A DNA stretch of 64,000 bases. Source: Lacimicrobium sp. SS2-24 (GTDB taxonomy: Bacteria > Pseudomonadota > Gammaproteobacteria > Enterobacterales > Alteromonadaceae). Position numbers and translations under genes: made by a program. Of this stretch, positions 38,005-48,194 are shown piece after piece. The stretch lies in contig NZ_NIWW01000001.1 of NCBI RefSeq assembly GCF_002201535.1, forward strand, positions 124,001 through 188,000, given 5' to 3'. A model generated the notes under the pieces. That model did not search any database. It saw only the letters and a list, made by a program, of their open reading frames with translations, and was not told the origin of the DNA. The first letter of the stretch is position 1. Each line of letters begins with the position of its first letter.

Positions 38005-38880
38005 ATGGTGAAAAAAGTAGCATTTATCGGTTTAGGCGTGATGGGGTATCCCATGGCGGGGCATTTGCAGCGGTCAGGCTATCATGTTTGTGTTTATAAC
38101 CGCACTGCTGAAAAAGCGGATAATTGGGTGGCTGAATATGGTGGCAGTAAAGCCGATACGCCCAAGCAGGCTGCCACTGAGGCGGAACTGGTTTTTGTCT
38201 GCGTGGGCAATGATGACGATTTGCGTTCGGTTGTTTTGGGGGAGCAGGGCGCACTGGCCGGGATGCAAGGTGGTAGTGTATTAATCGATCATACGACGGC
38301 CTCGGCAAAGGTCGCCAAAGCGTTATATCAACAGGCCAGTGAGCGCCAGGTGGGATTTCTTGATGCACCGGTCTCAGGGGGGCAGGCCGGTGCTGAGAAC
38401 GGCCAGCTTACCATTATGACCGGTGGTGACAGTCAGGTGTTTGAGCGGGCAGAGCCGGTCATGCAGGCTTACGCCCGTTGTTGCAAATTGCTGGGGCCTG
38501 CGGGTACCGGACAAATGGCGAAAATGATGAATCAGATCTGTATTGCCGGTGTAGTACAGGGTCTGGCCGAGGCGCTAAATTTTGGTCAGCAGGCGGGTCT
38601 GGATTGTGAAGCGGTCATTGATGTGATCAGTCAAGGCGCGGCGCAATCCTGGCAGATGCAAAATCGCTATCAGACCATGCTAAATGATCAATATGACTTT
38701 GGATTTGCGGTGGACTGGATGCGTAAGGATCTTGATATCGCCTTACAACAGGCCCGTGAGCTGGGCGTGACCTTGCCGCTGACGGCGTTGGTGGACCAGT
38801 TCTATGCCGATGTGCAAAACCTTGGCGGGGGCCGCTGGGACACATCCAGTTTATTGGCAAGGCTCAACAACAAGCGATAA
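38005..38880 (+). CDS. 3-hydroxyisobutyrate dehydrogenase-family oxidoreductase
   Basis: This 291-residue protein is a beta-hydroxyacid dehydrogenase (HIBADH/GarR/GlxR family). It has the N-terminal dinucleotide motif GLGVMGYPMAGHL, the substrate motif DAPVSGGQAGA and the catalytic Lys173 in GQMAKMMNQ, where Asn177 assists. Substrates could be 3-hydroxyisobutyrate, tartronate semialdehyde, succinic semialdehyde or others; the context does not decide. It stands alone between divergent and convergent neighbours. Confidence 0.9.
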   Translation: MVKKVAFIGLGVMGYPMAGHLQRSGYHVCVYNRTAEKADNWVAEYGGSKADTPKQAATEAELVFVCVGNDDDLRSVVLGEQGALAGMQGGSVLIDHTTASAKVAKALYQQASERQVGFLDAPVSGGQAGAENGQLTIMTGGDSQVFERAEPVMQAYARCCKLLGPAGTGQMAKMMNQICIAGVVQGLAEALNFGQQAGLDCEAVIDVISQGAAQSWQMQNRYQTMLNDQYDFGFAVDWMRKDLDIALQQARELGVTLPLTALVDQFYADVQNLGGGRWDTSSLLARLNNKR

Positions 38881-38881
38881 G

Positions 38882-40540
38882 CTATTCGGGTTTAAAATGC
38901 CACTGGTGTTCAAAGTAGTAAACCTGACCGTTGGCATATTCGCGGTCTGCTTTCCAGGTGCGGTTATTAAGCTTTAACACCACACCTGGGTGAATTTTCT
39001 TGCTTGCACGCAAACGAGTGATCAGCAGATAGTCGTCCTTGGCTTTACGCAACGCTTCGGTTTTTTGGGTGACCCAGTCAAGGAGCTTTTCTTCACCTTT
39101 GTAGAGGCTCATGATGCGATTAACTTTCTCGGAAAGCTCTTTGGGCAGACGCTTTTTCTTAATGGTGTCGACTTTTCCCTTGTGACGGTAATAATTGTTT
39201 TGCAGTTGCTTGAGTAACTCTTCAAATTCGTCTTTTCTTTCGATCAGGTAGTTATAACCATCACTGTAGTCAATAAACAGGTTTGAGCCTGACACGGCGC
39301 CAATTACACCGGCTTTCACCTCATCCTGACACTGGATCTCACAACCAAAAAGATTGCCGTTAGGGTTATCCATCGGACCCACAATAACACCACCACCACA
39401 GACAATGCGGCTATGAGCTAATTGTTTACCCACTGTCACATTACCACTGCAACTGATATCCAAACCTTGCCCATGTTGTACATGCACACTGCCTCTTGCC
39501 GTCAGTTTGGTATTGTATTCCGTCTCATCAGTGTCGCTCTGTTTACCCATGGCGCCCTGGGTGATAATGATATCTCCGCCAGCCTGAATATGGGCCGATT
39601 CAACGAAGCCGTTTATGGTGACGTCACCGGTGGCAATGATCACCATTTTTTCGGTGACATCGCCATTGACGATCACGGCGCCTTCGTAATTAATGTTGCC
39701 GGTACCGACATTGACACCCTTGGTGATGTAGGTTTCATCCACCCACATGTCGCCGTTCTGAAACTTCGGCATCCCGGAGATTTCAGCCAGTAACAGGTTT
39801 TCATCATCAGGACTGACGACTATGCCACTACCGGCCTTTATTGGCAGCCATTCGCCGGCCACCGGGGTGAGGGTTTCTCCGCGAACCGTAAAGCCGTTTC
39901 GTCCTTCACTGGGAGGCAGTCTTTGCAGCACGGGGGTCTGTGCCTTGACACAGATTATGTCACCTAAATCCCGCATATCGACACGACTTTTGCTCACTTC
40001 CTGCGGCTGCAGAATACGCTCAAGGGCATTGGGTACCAAAGGAGATAAACGAGACGGACGACCGTTGCGGGCTGGCAACCCTCTGGCAATCACTTCCCGA
40101 ATGACGGTACCCGGCGGTTCCTCGTTATTGGCTCGGTCAACAATGCGCTGTATATGGTTTTTTCCAAGCCCCTTGCGGATGCCCGCTTTACGGGCCATTT
40201 TAACCAGCTGGCTGGAGGTGGGATTTTTACCGCCTTGCGCCGTGGTCATGACGATCTCTGCCGCCATGTCAGAATCCTGCATGGAAAACTGGACTTCGGC
40301 GTCACGCTTTTCGGCGATACGCTCGTCGATAATCTTGTGACTGTTGTTTTCCTTGGCATTGTGAACTTCCTGTTCAATCTTGACCAGAGAGCCATCGAAC
40401 ACCAAAAAATTCTTTTGCTCGCTCTCTTGCAGCAACTGCATCATGTCGCTGGTTTTAAGCTTGCCTTTAATTTCACTGGTGTCGATTCTGATCCTCAGAA
40501 ACAGACCACTGTCTTCAAGTGTGAGGGTAACGCCTTCCAT
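38882..40540 (-). CDS. FapA (DUF342) family protein
   Basis: This 552-residue cytoplasmic protein belongs to the DUF342/FapA family. It has an N-terminal mixed region, a central beta-helix of repeated short strands (GTGNINYEGAVIVNGDVTEK, ATGDVTINGFVESAHIQAGG, GSVHVQHGQGLDISCSGNVT) and a C-terminal coiled-coil (YLIERKDEFEELLKQLQNNY). FapA-like bactofilin-type structures are known in Vibrio as a scaffold linked to glucose-dependent flagellar or signalling functions; its role here is unproven. It converges closely on the dehydrogenase (1 base between stops) and lies downstream of sbcB. Confidence 0.85.
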   Translation of the reverse strand: MEGVTLTLEDSGLFLRIRIDTSEIKGKLKTSDMMQLLQESEQKNFLVFDGSLVKIEQEVHNAKENNSHKIIDERIAEKRDAEVQFSMQDSDMAAEIVMTTAQGGKNPTSSQLVKMARKAGIRKGLGKNHIQRIVDRANNEEPPGTVIREVIARGLPARNGRPSRLSPLVPNALERILQPQEVSKSRVDMRDLGDIICVKAQTPVLQRLPPSEGRNGFTVRGETLTPVAGEWLPIKAGSGIVVSPDDENLLLAEISGMPKFQNGDMWVDETYITKGVNVGTGNINYEGAVIVNGDVTEKMVIIATGDVTINGFVESAHIQAGGDIIITQGAMGKQSDTDETEYNTKLTARGSVHVQHGQGLDISCSGNVTVGKQLAHSRIVCGGGVIVGPMDNPNGNLFGCEIQCQDEVKAGVIGAVSGSNLFIDYSDGYNYLIERKDEFEELLKQLQNNYYRHKGKVDTIKKKRLPKELSEKVNRIMSLYKGEEKLLDWVTQKTEALRKAKDDYLLITRLRASKKIHPGVVLKLNNRTWKADREYANGQVYYFEHQWHFKPE

Positions 40541-40596
40541 ACTCCAGCCTGAATTTACCTAGTGCTATCTACTTATCGGACAGCAACAGCCTAACG

Positions 40597-42027
40597 TTAA
40601 ATATTCTGTGCATATTGATACAGTGCACGCAAAATTGCCAATTTGTTTGCATCCTGGCGGTGTAACTCGGCCAATCGTTCTATTTCCTGCAAGTATTCTG
40701 GCATTTTTATACTGCCGGGGGAATCAGGATCTAACAACCTAAACTGACGGTGACGTTGCCATTGCTCCAGCTCGCTGGCATTCAGGGTAGCCGGATAGTT
40801 TCGCGCCCGATAACGAAATAGCAGGGTATTGAGACGCTTATCATCAAAGGTCCAGTCTAGCGAGGCTAATTGTTCCGGATCACAGTGATGAAGTTGCTCT
40901 GCTTTGCTCTTGTCAGCGTCACTGAGAAAGCCGCCACTGTACAAGGCATGGTCAGCATCACGGGCTGTTTCATTATGGGGCGTATCAAAGATATCCTGAA
41001 GTTTTTGTTCCAGACCATGATGTTGACGAATTGCCTCCAGATGCTTCAGGCATTGCTGTCGATCAATGCCGAGTCGCTGCGCATTTTCTTCGGTGAGTGT
41101 TTTTGCCGGTGCCAGCACTGGACACTTATTGATATGAACCAGCTTGATGGGAAGGCGCTGTTCGTTTTCCTCCAGCAAAGCCTGCGGTGTATAGAGCTTC
41201 TCTCTCAGGGCATCTGCGGATAAATCAAACAGCGGCTGTGGATCCAGTGCCAGGTTCAGGACGATAACAGCATTTTTGTTGCTTGGATGGGGGCAAATGG
41301 GTACCACCCAGGTACAACAACCATTCGCCGCTGCAAGCTTGGATGAGATATGCACCAGTGGCACTTTGTTTTGCCAGTCGATGAGTTTGCTCACTTCTTT
41401 TTTCAGGCGAAGTCCGAATAAGTAGTCATACAGCTTGGGCTGTTTTTCCTTCACCAGCTTAGCGAGATTGAGCGTGGCATAGACATCTGACATGGCATCA
41501 TGGGCGTCCTGATGGGCGATACCATTGGCGGCGCTGAGCCGTTCCAGACGGAAGCTCGGAATGCCGTTATCATCCAGCGGCCAACTGATACCCTCGGGTC
41601 TCAATGCATAGCAGGCCCGAACCATATCGATAATATCCCAGCGACTGTTGTTTTGTTGCCATTCTCTGGCATAGGGATCGTAAAAATTACGGTAAAAAAG
41701 GTTACGCGTAACCTCGTCATCAAACCTCAGACTGTTGTAACCCGCCCCGCAAGTAAAGGGCTGTGAGAAGATTTGATGGATTTTGGCCGCAAAGTCCGCT
41801 TCAATCATGCCATCACGTAAGGATTGCTGCGGTGTGATACCGGTGATCAGGCTTGCCTGTGGATGAGGTAAATAGTCGCTGGGGATCTGGCAATAAAAAT
41901 TCACCGGCTTGCCGATGATATTTAAATCCAGGTCGGTGCGTATACCGGCAAACTGTGCCGCAGGATCTTTGCTTGGGTTGGCACCCCAGGTTTCATAGTC
42001 ATGCCAGAAAATGGAAGGTTCAGACAC
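40597..42027 (-). CDS. sbcB: Exodeoxyribonuclease I
   Basis: ExoI degrades single-stranded DNA 3' to 5', takes part in mismatch repair and recombination, and interacts with SSB. The 476-residue protein has the DEDDh motifs: Exo I WHDYETWGANP, Exo II AGYNSLRFDDEV and Exo III HDAMSDVYATLNLAK, plus the SH3-like and helical domains that close over the DNA. Length matches E. coli (475). It is divergent from the isoaspartyl peptidase gene. Confidence 0.96.
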   Translation of the reverse strand: MSEPSIFWHDYETWGANPSKDPAAQFAGIRTDLDLNIIGKPVNFYCQIPSDYLPHPQASLITGITPQQSLRDGMIEADFAAKIHQIFSQPFTCGAGYNSLRFDDEVTRNLFYRNFYDPYAREWQQNNSRWDIIDMVRACYALRPEGISWPLDDNGIPSFRLERLSAANGIAHQDAHDAMSDVYATLNLAKLVKEKQPKLYDYLFGLRLKKEVSKLIDWQNKVPLVHISSKLAAANGCCTWVVPICPHPSNKNAVIVLNLALDPQPLFDLSADALREKLYTPQALLEENEQRLPIKLVHINKCPVLAPAKTLTEENAQRLGIDRQQCLKHLEAIRQHHGLEQKLQDIFDTPHNETARDADHALYSGGFLSDADKSKAEQLHHCDPEQLASLDWTFDDKRLNTLLFRYRARNYPATLNASELEQWQRHRQFRLLDPDSPGSIKMPEYLQEIERLAELHRQDANKLAILRALYQYAQNI

Positions 42028-42131
42028 ACTTGGGTTCCTTGCTCATAAATCAGTGCTGAGCATCAGAGCAAATCAAGGCCTTAAACTCAAGTGTTATGAT
42101 AATCTGCATTAAAAACCACAGGAGAATTTCA

Positions 42132-43157
42132 ATGAAAAAGCTTTTATTACGCACGCTAATGGCCTGCTCGGTGCTTGGCATATCCCCGGTTAGTGCGCAA
42201 GCACCGGCAGGGCATCCGGTAGCCATCGCCATTCATGGTGGTGCCGGTACCATCAATAAAGATAATATGAGTGCAGAGAAAGAGCGCGAATACCGTTCCA
42301 AGCTGGAACAAGCGGTCAAAGCGGGGCATGCTGTCTTAGCCGCCGGAGGCAGCAGCCTGGATGCGGTGGTTGAGGCGGTTCAGGTGATGGAGCAATCTGA
42401 GTTGTTTAACGCTGGTAAAGGGGCTGTCTACACCTTTGACGGTGAGCATGAACTGGATGCGTCTATCATGTGGGGAAAAAATCGACAGGCTGGTGCCGTG
42501 GCCGGTGTTAAAACCATCAAAAGCCCGATAGCTCTGGCAAGAGCGGTCATGGTTCACTCCGATCACGTCATGCTCAGTGGTCGTGGTGCAGAAGCTTATG
42601 CTGCTACGCTGGAGCTGGACACTGTGAGCAATGATTACTTTGATTCCAAGGCGCGCCTGGAACAATTACACAAAGCCAAAGCTACCATGAAACTGGATAA
42701 AACCGCCCAACTGGACCCTTTAGCACTGGATTATAAGTTCGGTACTGTGGGTGCTGTAGCTCTGGATAAAGAGGGTAATCTGGCCGCCGCCACCTCTACC
42801 GGAGGCATGACGGCCAAGCGCTGGGGGCGAATTGGGGATTCGCCGGTTATCGGTGCAGGCACCTTTGCTGATAACCAAAGCTGTGCTGTTTCTGCCACAG
42901 GCCATGGTGAATATTTTATCCGTTTTAACGTTGCGGCAGACATCTGTGCACGTGTTGCGTATCAGAATGTCAGTGCACAGCAGGCAGCCGATGAAGTGAT
43001 TCATAATGTGCTCAAGCCTGCCGGTGGTACTGGCGGTGTCATCGTGATGGATGCACAGGGCAACATCAGCCAGCCTTTTAATACGCAGGGTATGTACCGT
43101 GCCAGTATTGACACCTCAGGTGAACTCAAGGTGGGTATATACGGGCATAGCCAGTGA
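42132..43157 (+). CDS. iaaA: Exported isoaspartyl peptidase/L-asparaginase (Ntn hydrolase)
   Basis: IaaA-type enzymes remove isoaspartyl residues from dipeptides and have L-asparaginase activity. The 341-residue precursor carries a signal peptide (MKKLLLRTLMACSVLGISPV) with cleavage around SAQA, so it is periplasmic, unlike cytoplasmic E. coli IaaA. The body has VAIAIHGGAG, the autoprocessing site GT at 204-205 (Thr205 becomes the N-terminal nucleophile of the beta chain) and STGGMTAKRWGRIGDSP. AGGAGA 8 bases upstream fixes the start at 42132. Confidence 0.92.
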   Translation: MKKLLLRTLMACSVLGISPVSAQAPAGHPVAIAIHGGAGTINKDNMSAEKEREYRSKLEQAVKAGHAVLAAGGSSLDAVVEAVQVMEQSELFNAGKGAVYTFDGEHELDASIMWGKNRQAGAVAGVKTIKSPIALARAVMVHSDHVMLSGRGAEAYAATLELDTVSNDYFDSKARLEQLHKAKATMKLDKTAQLDPLALDYKFGTVGAVALDKEGNLAAATSTGGMTAKRWGRIGDSPVIGAGTFADNQSCAVSATGHGEYFIRFNVAADICARVAYQNVSAQQAADEVIHNVLKPAGGTGGVIVMDAQGNISQPFNTQGMYRASIDTSGELKVGIYGHSQ

Positions 43158-43417
43158 ACCGTTATTAGCCATCTTTAAAAGGTCCGTTCTTCTGAAGGTG
43201 AACAACAGCCTTTTTCATTTTGGTGGGGCCATGCTTGTGCCAGCCCATCACGGTCAGGGGCTGGCATGGCACATTACCGCGCCCAGTCAGTCAGACTTTT
43301 TTTGTTCAATGGGTTTTATTGTTTGTTTTCGCTCAAAAAATTCAGCAAAAGGCGGGAATTAATTGGTCCTGCCGTCTATCTTTAAGATGAGCACCTTACA
43401 ACAACAGAGGAAGCATT

Positions 43418-43837
43418 ATGGAATCCTTGAAAGTCAGTGACTATATGAATCCACGGCCCGTTACCTTTAAGCTTGATATGACCGTTGCAGAGGCGGTGGA
43501 GCGATTACTTCAGGGCCATCAGACTGGCGGACCGGTCATAAATGAACAGCGCAAACTGGTCGGTTTTTTGTCTGAGCAGGATTGTCTGACGAAAATGCTG
43601 GAGTCCAGCTACTACCGTGAACAGGTGGCACGGGTAGCGGAGATCATGCAAAGCGAGGTGCTGTCGATTAAGCCCTACATGTCCATCATTGAACTGGGAC
43701 AGCAAATGCTCCACGAGAAACCCAAAGTGTATCCTGTTGTTGATGATGACGGCTATTTACTGGGCAGTATTACCCGTTCTCAGGTGCTGCATGCCATGGA
43801 TATTCAATTGCATGATGGCTATAAACGCGCGGGCTAA
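43418..43837 (+). CDS. CBS-domain pair protein
   Basis: This 139-residue protein is a tandem of two CBS domains (VSDYMNPRPVTFKLDMTVAEA and VAEIMQSEVLSIKPYMSI mark their starts). A CBS pair usually binds adenine nucleotides and acts as an energy or ligand sensor. No catalytic domain is attached, so it must act on a partner. GAGGAAG 7 bases before the ATG supports the start. hrpA follows at 84 bases on the same strand. The 260 bases upstream of it hold no credible gene. Confidence 0.87.
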   Translation: MESLKVSDYMNPRPVTFKLDMTVAEAVERLLQGHQTGGPVINEQRKLVGFLSEQDCLTKMLESSYYREQVARVAEIMQSEVLSIKPYMSIIELGQQMLHEKPKVYPVVDDDGYLLGSITRSQVLHAMDIQLHDGYKRAG

Positions 43838-43920
43838 ACAGGTTATTTAACCATTCACAGTAGAAATTCACTGCGCCTTCTTCTAGGATCGTCGCCTTTA
43901 TAACGACACAGCGATTTCTA

Positions 43921-46900
43921 TTGTCTATTGCATCCCTAAAGCAGCGTATTGAACAGTGCATGACCCAGGATCGTCATGCATTGCGCATGGCGCTGAGAAA
44001 AACGCCTGATGCTCAGGCTCTGGAAAAACTTGAAAAGCGCATCAGTGCATCGATGATGCGCCGTGAAGCCCGTGACCAGAACAGGCCCAAGATTGACTAC
44101 CCCGATCTGCCCGTAACCGATTCCCGGGAAGAGATTGCCGACGCCATAGCCAATCATCAAGTGGTGATCATTGCGGGTGAAACCGGGTCAGGTAAAACGA
44201 CCCAGATTCCAAAAATCTGTCTGCAGCTGGGCCGCGGTGTTGCCGGCTTAATTGGACACACGCAGCCACGGCGACTGGCGGCCCGGTCGGTTGCCAATCG
44301 TATTGCTGAAGAACTGCATAGTCCGATGGGGCAGGCTGTGGGCTATAAAGTCCGTTTCACCGACCAGGTCAGTGACAGCACCTACATTAAGTTGATGACA
44401 GATGGCATTTTACTGGCCGAGATTCAAAAAGATCGTTTTCTCAATCAGTACGACACGATCATTATTGATGAAGCCCATGAGCGTAGCCTGAATATCGACT
44501 TTATTCTCGGCTATCTCAAGCAGCTGTTACCCAAACGCCCCGACCTTAAGTTGATCATTACCAGTGCCACCATTGATCCCCAGCGCTTCGCCGCCCATTT
44601 TAATGATGCCCCGGTGCTGACGGTCAGTGGCCGCACCTATCCGGTGGAGATTCGGTACCGTCCGACAGACGAGGCAGAGGACAAAGATCGCGATCAGCTG
44701 GATGCCATTGTCGATGCGATCAACGAGCTGGCGCGGGAAAAAACTCATGGCGATATACTGATTTTTCTCTCCGGTGAGCGAGATATTCGTGACACGGCGG
44801 AGGGCCTCAAGCGCCAGCAATGGCGCAATACCGAAATTCTGCCTTTGTATTCGCGGCTTTCTAATGCGGAACAAAACCGTATTTTTGCTCCGCACAGTGG
44901 CAGGCGTATCGTGTTGGCGACCAATGTGGCCGAAACGTCACTGACCGTGCCGGGCATTAAATATGTGATTGATCCTGGTTTTGCACGATTGTCCCGTTAC
45001 AGCTTCAGGAGCAAGGTACAGCGGCTCCCTATTGAGGCCATTTCACAGGCCTCTGCCAATCAGCGTGCCGGTCGTTGCGGCAGGGTGTCAGAGGGTATTT
45101 GCATCCGCTTGTACTCGGAACAGGATTTCCTGGGCCGCCATGAGTTTACCGATCCGGAAATTCTCAGAACCAATCTCGCCTCGGTTATTCTGCAAATGCT
45201 GTCGCTGGGGCTGGGTAACATTGAGGCCTTTCCTTTTCTTCAGGCACCGGACAGTCGCCACATCAAAGATGGCTTCAGGTTGTTACATGAGTTGGGGGCT
45301 GTCACTTCCGCCAAAGGCGCCCCTAAGCTAACCCCGCTGGGACGCCAGATAGCACGACTGCCGATCGATCCGCGCTACGCCAGAATGTTGGTGGAAGGTG
45401 CTTCATTAAATTGCCTGCAAGAGGTGATTATTATCGCCGCAGGGTTATCGATCCAGGATCCCCGCGAACGGCCCCATGACAAACGTCAGGCCGCAGACGA
45501 GGCCCATAGTGAGTTTGCCAGCAAAGAGTCTGACTTTTTGGCCTACCTGCAGTTGTGGCGCCACTTTCGTTCGCAGCAACAACAGCTTACCAACAGCCAG
45601 TTTCGTAAGTGGTGCAAGGGACATTTTGTTAACTACCTGCGCCTGCGGGAATGGCAGGATATTGTCAGCCAGCTCAAGCAGGGGATCGTTGAACTGGGCT
45701 TCAGGCTCAATAGCGAAGAGGCACAATACGATGCCATTCATCAGGCCATCGCCAGCGGATTATTGTCTCATATCGGTTTTAAAGATAAGGAACGTGAGTA
45801 CCTCGGGGCCCGTAATAGTCGCTTTATGATTTTTCCTGGCTCGGGAGTGGCCAAAGCTGCGCCTAAGTGGGTAATGGCGGCCGAACTGGTGGAAACCACA
45901 AAACTGTTCGCCCGCGATGTGGCAAAAATAGAACCCGCCTGGTTGGAAAAGCTTGCGACACACCTGACAAAGTCCCATTTCTCGGAACCATTTTGGTCGA
46001 AAAAGCAGGGGGCGGTCATGGCGCTGGAGCGGGTGACGTTGTTCGGTCTGGATATCGTCAGAGGTCGCCAGGTTAACTACAGCCGCCATGATCCACAGGT
46101 ATGCCGGGAGATTTTTATTCGGGAAGCCCTGGTAAACCTGGATACCAAACTCAAGGAAGCCTTTTTACAACACAATCAGGATCTGGTGGAGCAGGTGGAA
46201 GAGCTCGAAGCCAAATCCAGACGGCGGGACATTCTGGTTGATGAGGAACATCTGGTAGCGTTTTATCAGCAACGACTGCCAGAGGACATCTGCACGGAAG
46301 CGGCTTTTCGTAAATGGTGGTCAAAACAAGCCGATAAGGACTGCCTGAAGTTCAATCTTGACGAGTTGATGCGTCAGGATGCCGATCATATCAGTGCACT
46401 GGATTACCCAGATCAGTGGTCACAGGGGAATCTCAGTCTGCCGCTGGAATACCACTTTGATCCTAAAGATCCCGACGATGGTGTCAGTATGCTTATTCCC
46501 TTGCCACTTTTGAACCAGGTCAGTAATAAGGGCTTCGACTGGCACGTTCCGGGCTTGAGGGAAGAGCTGATCACCGCGTTAATCCGGGCACTGCCGAAAC
46601 GTCTGCGTCGCAACTTTGTGCCGGCACCGGACTACGCCAGAGCCTGTATGCAAAGAATGTCGCCGTCGGAGCAATCCTTTACCCAGGCACTTTGTGATGC
46701 CCTTAAAAAGATGACTGGGGTAGAGGTGACGGAACAGGACTGGCAATGGGACAGCTTGCCAGCCCATTTGCAAATGCACTTTAAAGTGGTGGACGACAAA
46801 GATAAGGTGCTGGCCGAAGACAAAGATCTCAACCGCCTGCAACAGACCTTGCAGGGAAAAGTCAAACAAACCCTCAAGGAAGTAGCGACCCCGAAACTGG

Positions 46901-47760
46901 AGAAAGCCGGTCTGAGCAACTGGTCTGTGGGCGAATTGCCAAAAGAATTTGTTAAGGGCCAGGGTAACTATCAGGTTAAGGCCTATGTAGCGCTCAATGA
47001 CGATAAAGACAGTGTGTCGGTGAAACTGTTTGACCAACCCTGGGCCGCCGAAAAAGCCCATAAAGAAGGCCTGAAACGGCTGCTGCTATTAAACCTTCCA
47101 TCGCCGGTCAAATACCTGCAGCAGAAGTTACCCAATAAGGCGAAACTGGGGCTATATTTTAATCCTTTCGGTCAGGTTCAGGCCTTGATCATGGATTGTA
47201 TCTCTGCGGCCATGGATGTGTTGATTGGCTCGCAAGCTTCAGAGATCCGTACCGCCGAGCAATTTGAACAGCTGCAACAGTTCACGGCCAGTGAACTTAA
47301 TCCGTTGGTGCTCGATATTGCAGTCAAAGTAGAGAAAGGACTGACCACGGCGCATCAGGTACATAAAAAGCTCAAAGGTAATATTCCGCTGAATATGATC
47401 AGTGCCACAGGTGATATTAAAGCCAATCTGGATGAATTGGTGTACGCCGGTTTTGTCAGTGATGTTGGGGTAGCGCGTCTCGATGACTGGAACCGCTATT
47501 TACAGGCGATAGCCAAGCGACTGGACAAACTCAGCATCGATGCTGCTAAAGACAGGCAGCATCAGTTGGTGATTGAAAAGGTCGAAGATGCGTGGAAAGG
47601 ATGTTTAAAAAAAATTCCACAGGGGCAGCCCGTACCCACTGAATTGGCTGAGGTGAAATGGATGCTGCAGGAGCTCAGGGTGTCGTTTTTTGCGCAGCAG
47701 TTAGGCACCGCCTATCCCATTTCCCAAAAACGCATTATGAATCATTTACAGCAGTTCTGA
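43921..47760 (+). CDS. hrpA: ATP-dependent RNA helicase HrpA
   Basis: HrpA is a DEAH-box RNA helicase that rescues stalled or collided ribosomes. The 1279-residue protein has Walker A GETGSGKTTQIPK near 86, the DEAH box at 183-186, motif III SATI, and QRAGRCGR near 381, then the HA2/OB domains and the long C-terminal DUF3418 region. Length matches E. coli HrpA (1300). The start is given as the TTG at 43921; the ATG at 43960 is possible and neither has a good ribosome-binding site. It is followed by the PilZ gene at 103 bases. Confidence 0.94.
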   Translation: MSIASLKQRIEQCMTQDRHALRMALRKTPDAQALEKLEKRISASMMRREARDQNRPKIDYPDLPVTDSREEIADAIANHQVVIIAGETGSGKTTQIPKICLQLGRGVAGLIGHTQPRRLAARSVANRIAEELHSPMGQAVGYKVRFTDQVSDSTYIKLMTDGILLAEIQKDRFLNQYDTIIIDEAHERSLNIDFILGYLKQLLPKRPDLKLIITSATIDPQRFAAHFNDAPVLTVSGRTYPVEIRYRPTDEAEDKDRDQLDAIVDAINELAREKTHGDILIFLSGERDIRDTAEGLKRQQWRNTEILPLYSRLSNAEQNRIFAPHSGRRIVLATNVAETSLTVPGIKYVIDPGFARLSRYSFRSKVQRLPIEAISQASANQRAGRCGRVSEGICIRLYSEQDFLGRHEFTDPEILRTNLASVILQMLSLGLGNIEAFPFLQAPDSRHIKDGFRLLHELGAVTSAKGAPKLTPLGRQIARLPIDPRYARMLVEGASLNCLQEVIIIAAGLSIQDPRERPHDKRQAADEAHSEFASKESDFLAYLQLWRHFRSQQQQLTNSQFRKWCKGHFVNYLRLREWQDIVSQLKQGIVELGFRLNSEEAQYDAIHQAIASGLLSHIGFKDKEREYLGARNSRFMIFPGSGVAKAAPKWVMAAELVETTKLFARDVAKIEPAWLEKLATHLTKSHFSEPFWSKKQGAVMALERVTLFGLDIVRGRQVNYSRHDPQVCREIFIREALVNLDTKLKEAFLQHNQDLVEQVEELEAKSRRRDILVDEEHLVAFYQQRLPEDICTEAAFRKWWSKQADKDCLKFNLDELMRQDADHISALDYPDQWSQGNLSLPLEYHFDPKDPDDGVSMLIPLPLLNQVSNKGFDWHVPGLREELITALIRALPKRLRRNFVPAPDYARACMQRMSPSEQSFTQALCDALKKMTGVEVTEQDWQWDSLPAHLQMHFKVVDDKDKVLAEDKDLNRLQQTLQGKVKQTLKEVATPKLEKAGLSNWSVGELPKEFVKGQGNYQVKAYVALNDDKDSVSVKLFDQPWAAEKAHKEGLKRLLLLNLPSPVKYLQQKLPNKAKLGLYFNPFGQVQALIMDCISAAMDVLIGSQASEIRTAEQFEQLQQFTASELNPLVLDIAVKVEKGLTTAHQVHKKLKGNIPLNMISATGDIKANLDELVYAGFVSDVGVARLDDWNRYLQAIAKRLDKLSIDAAKDRQHQLVIEKVEDAWKGCLKKIPQGQPVPTELAEVKWMLQELRVSFFAQQLGTAYPISQKRIMNHLQQF

Positions 47761-47819
47761 ATGACCATTGTGAGATTGACAACAACTGGTGCGCGCAATA
47801 TAAAGGTGGTGTAAAAGGC

Positions 47820-47840
47820 AAAAGGGGGAAGATCCCTTTT
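47820..47840 (+). terminator. Weak terminator-like hairpin after hrpA
   Basis: AAAAGGG (47820-47826) pairs with CCCTTTT (47834-47840) across a 7-base loop; only four stem T residues, then CTATTTATT. It may partly end hrpA transcription or shape the PilZ leader. Confidence 0.4.
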
Positions 47841-47863
47841 CTATTTATTATGAGGGACAGGTT

Positions 47864-48163
47864 ATGCTTGGCTATGATGATAAGCGCGATTTTTTTCGGA
47901 TGATGGTAAACAGTAGCTGTGAACTGATCATCACCGATGATGAATCGAGCAGAAGTGTCTCGGCGATATGTAAAGATCTCAGTGCCACCGGCATGTCATT
48001 TGAAGTCGATGAGTCGATCGAGTTGGGGACAGTGGTTCAGGCCTTGCTAGAGTCCACCAACTCTCAGATCCCGTCGTTGAATGCCAAAGCCAAAGTGGTG
48101 CGCTGCGAGCCTGCCAATGACTCCAGTTATGTAGTGGGTGTGGAAATCCTGGAAATGCGCTGA
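47864..48163 (+). CDS. PilZ-domain protein
   Basis: This 99-residue protein is a single PilZ domain, the usual receptor for cyclic di-GMP. The binding motif RxxxR is visible as RDFFR (residues 8-12) and the second motif as DLSATGMSFE. Both are intact, so nucleotide binding is plausible. It probably acts in trans on a motility or envelope partner that is not encoded here. GGGACAGG lies 2-6 bases before the ATG. Confidence 0.85.
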   Translation: MLGYDDKRDFFRMMVNSSCELIITDDESSRSVSAICKDLSATGMSFEVDESIELGTVVQALLESTNSQIPSLNAKAKVVRCEPANDSSYVVGVEILEMR

Positions 48164-48194
48164 GCCAATATGCGGGCAGTCAGCGCCTATCGCC

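Noticed and set aside
43051-43362. 103-residue plus-strand frame overlapping the iaaA end
   Set aside because: It overlaps a solid gene by over 100 bases in another frame and has no family-like pattern or ribosome-binding site.
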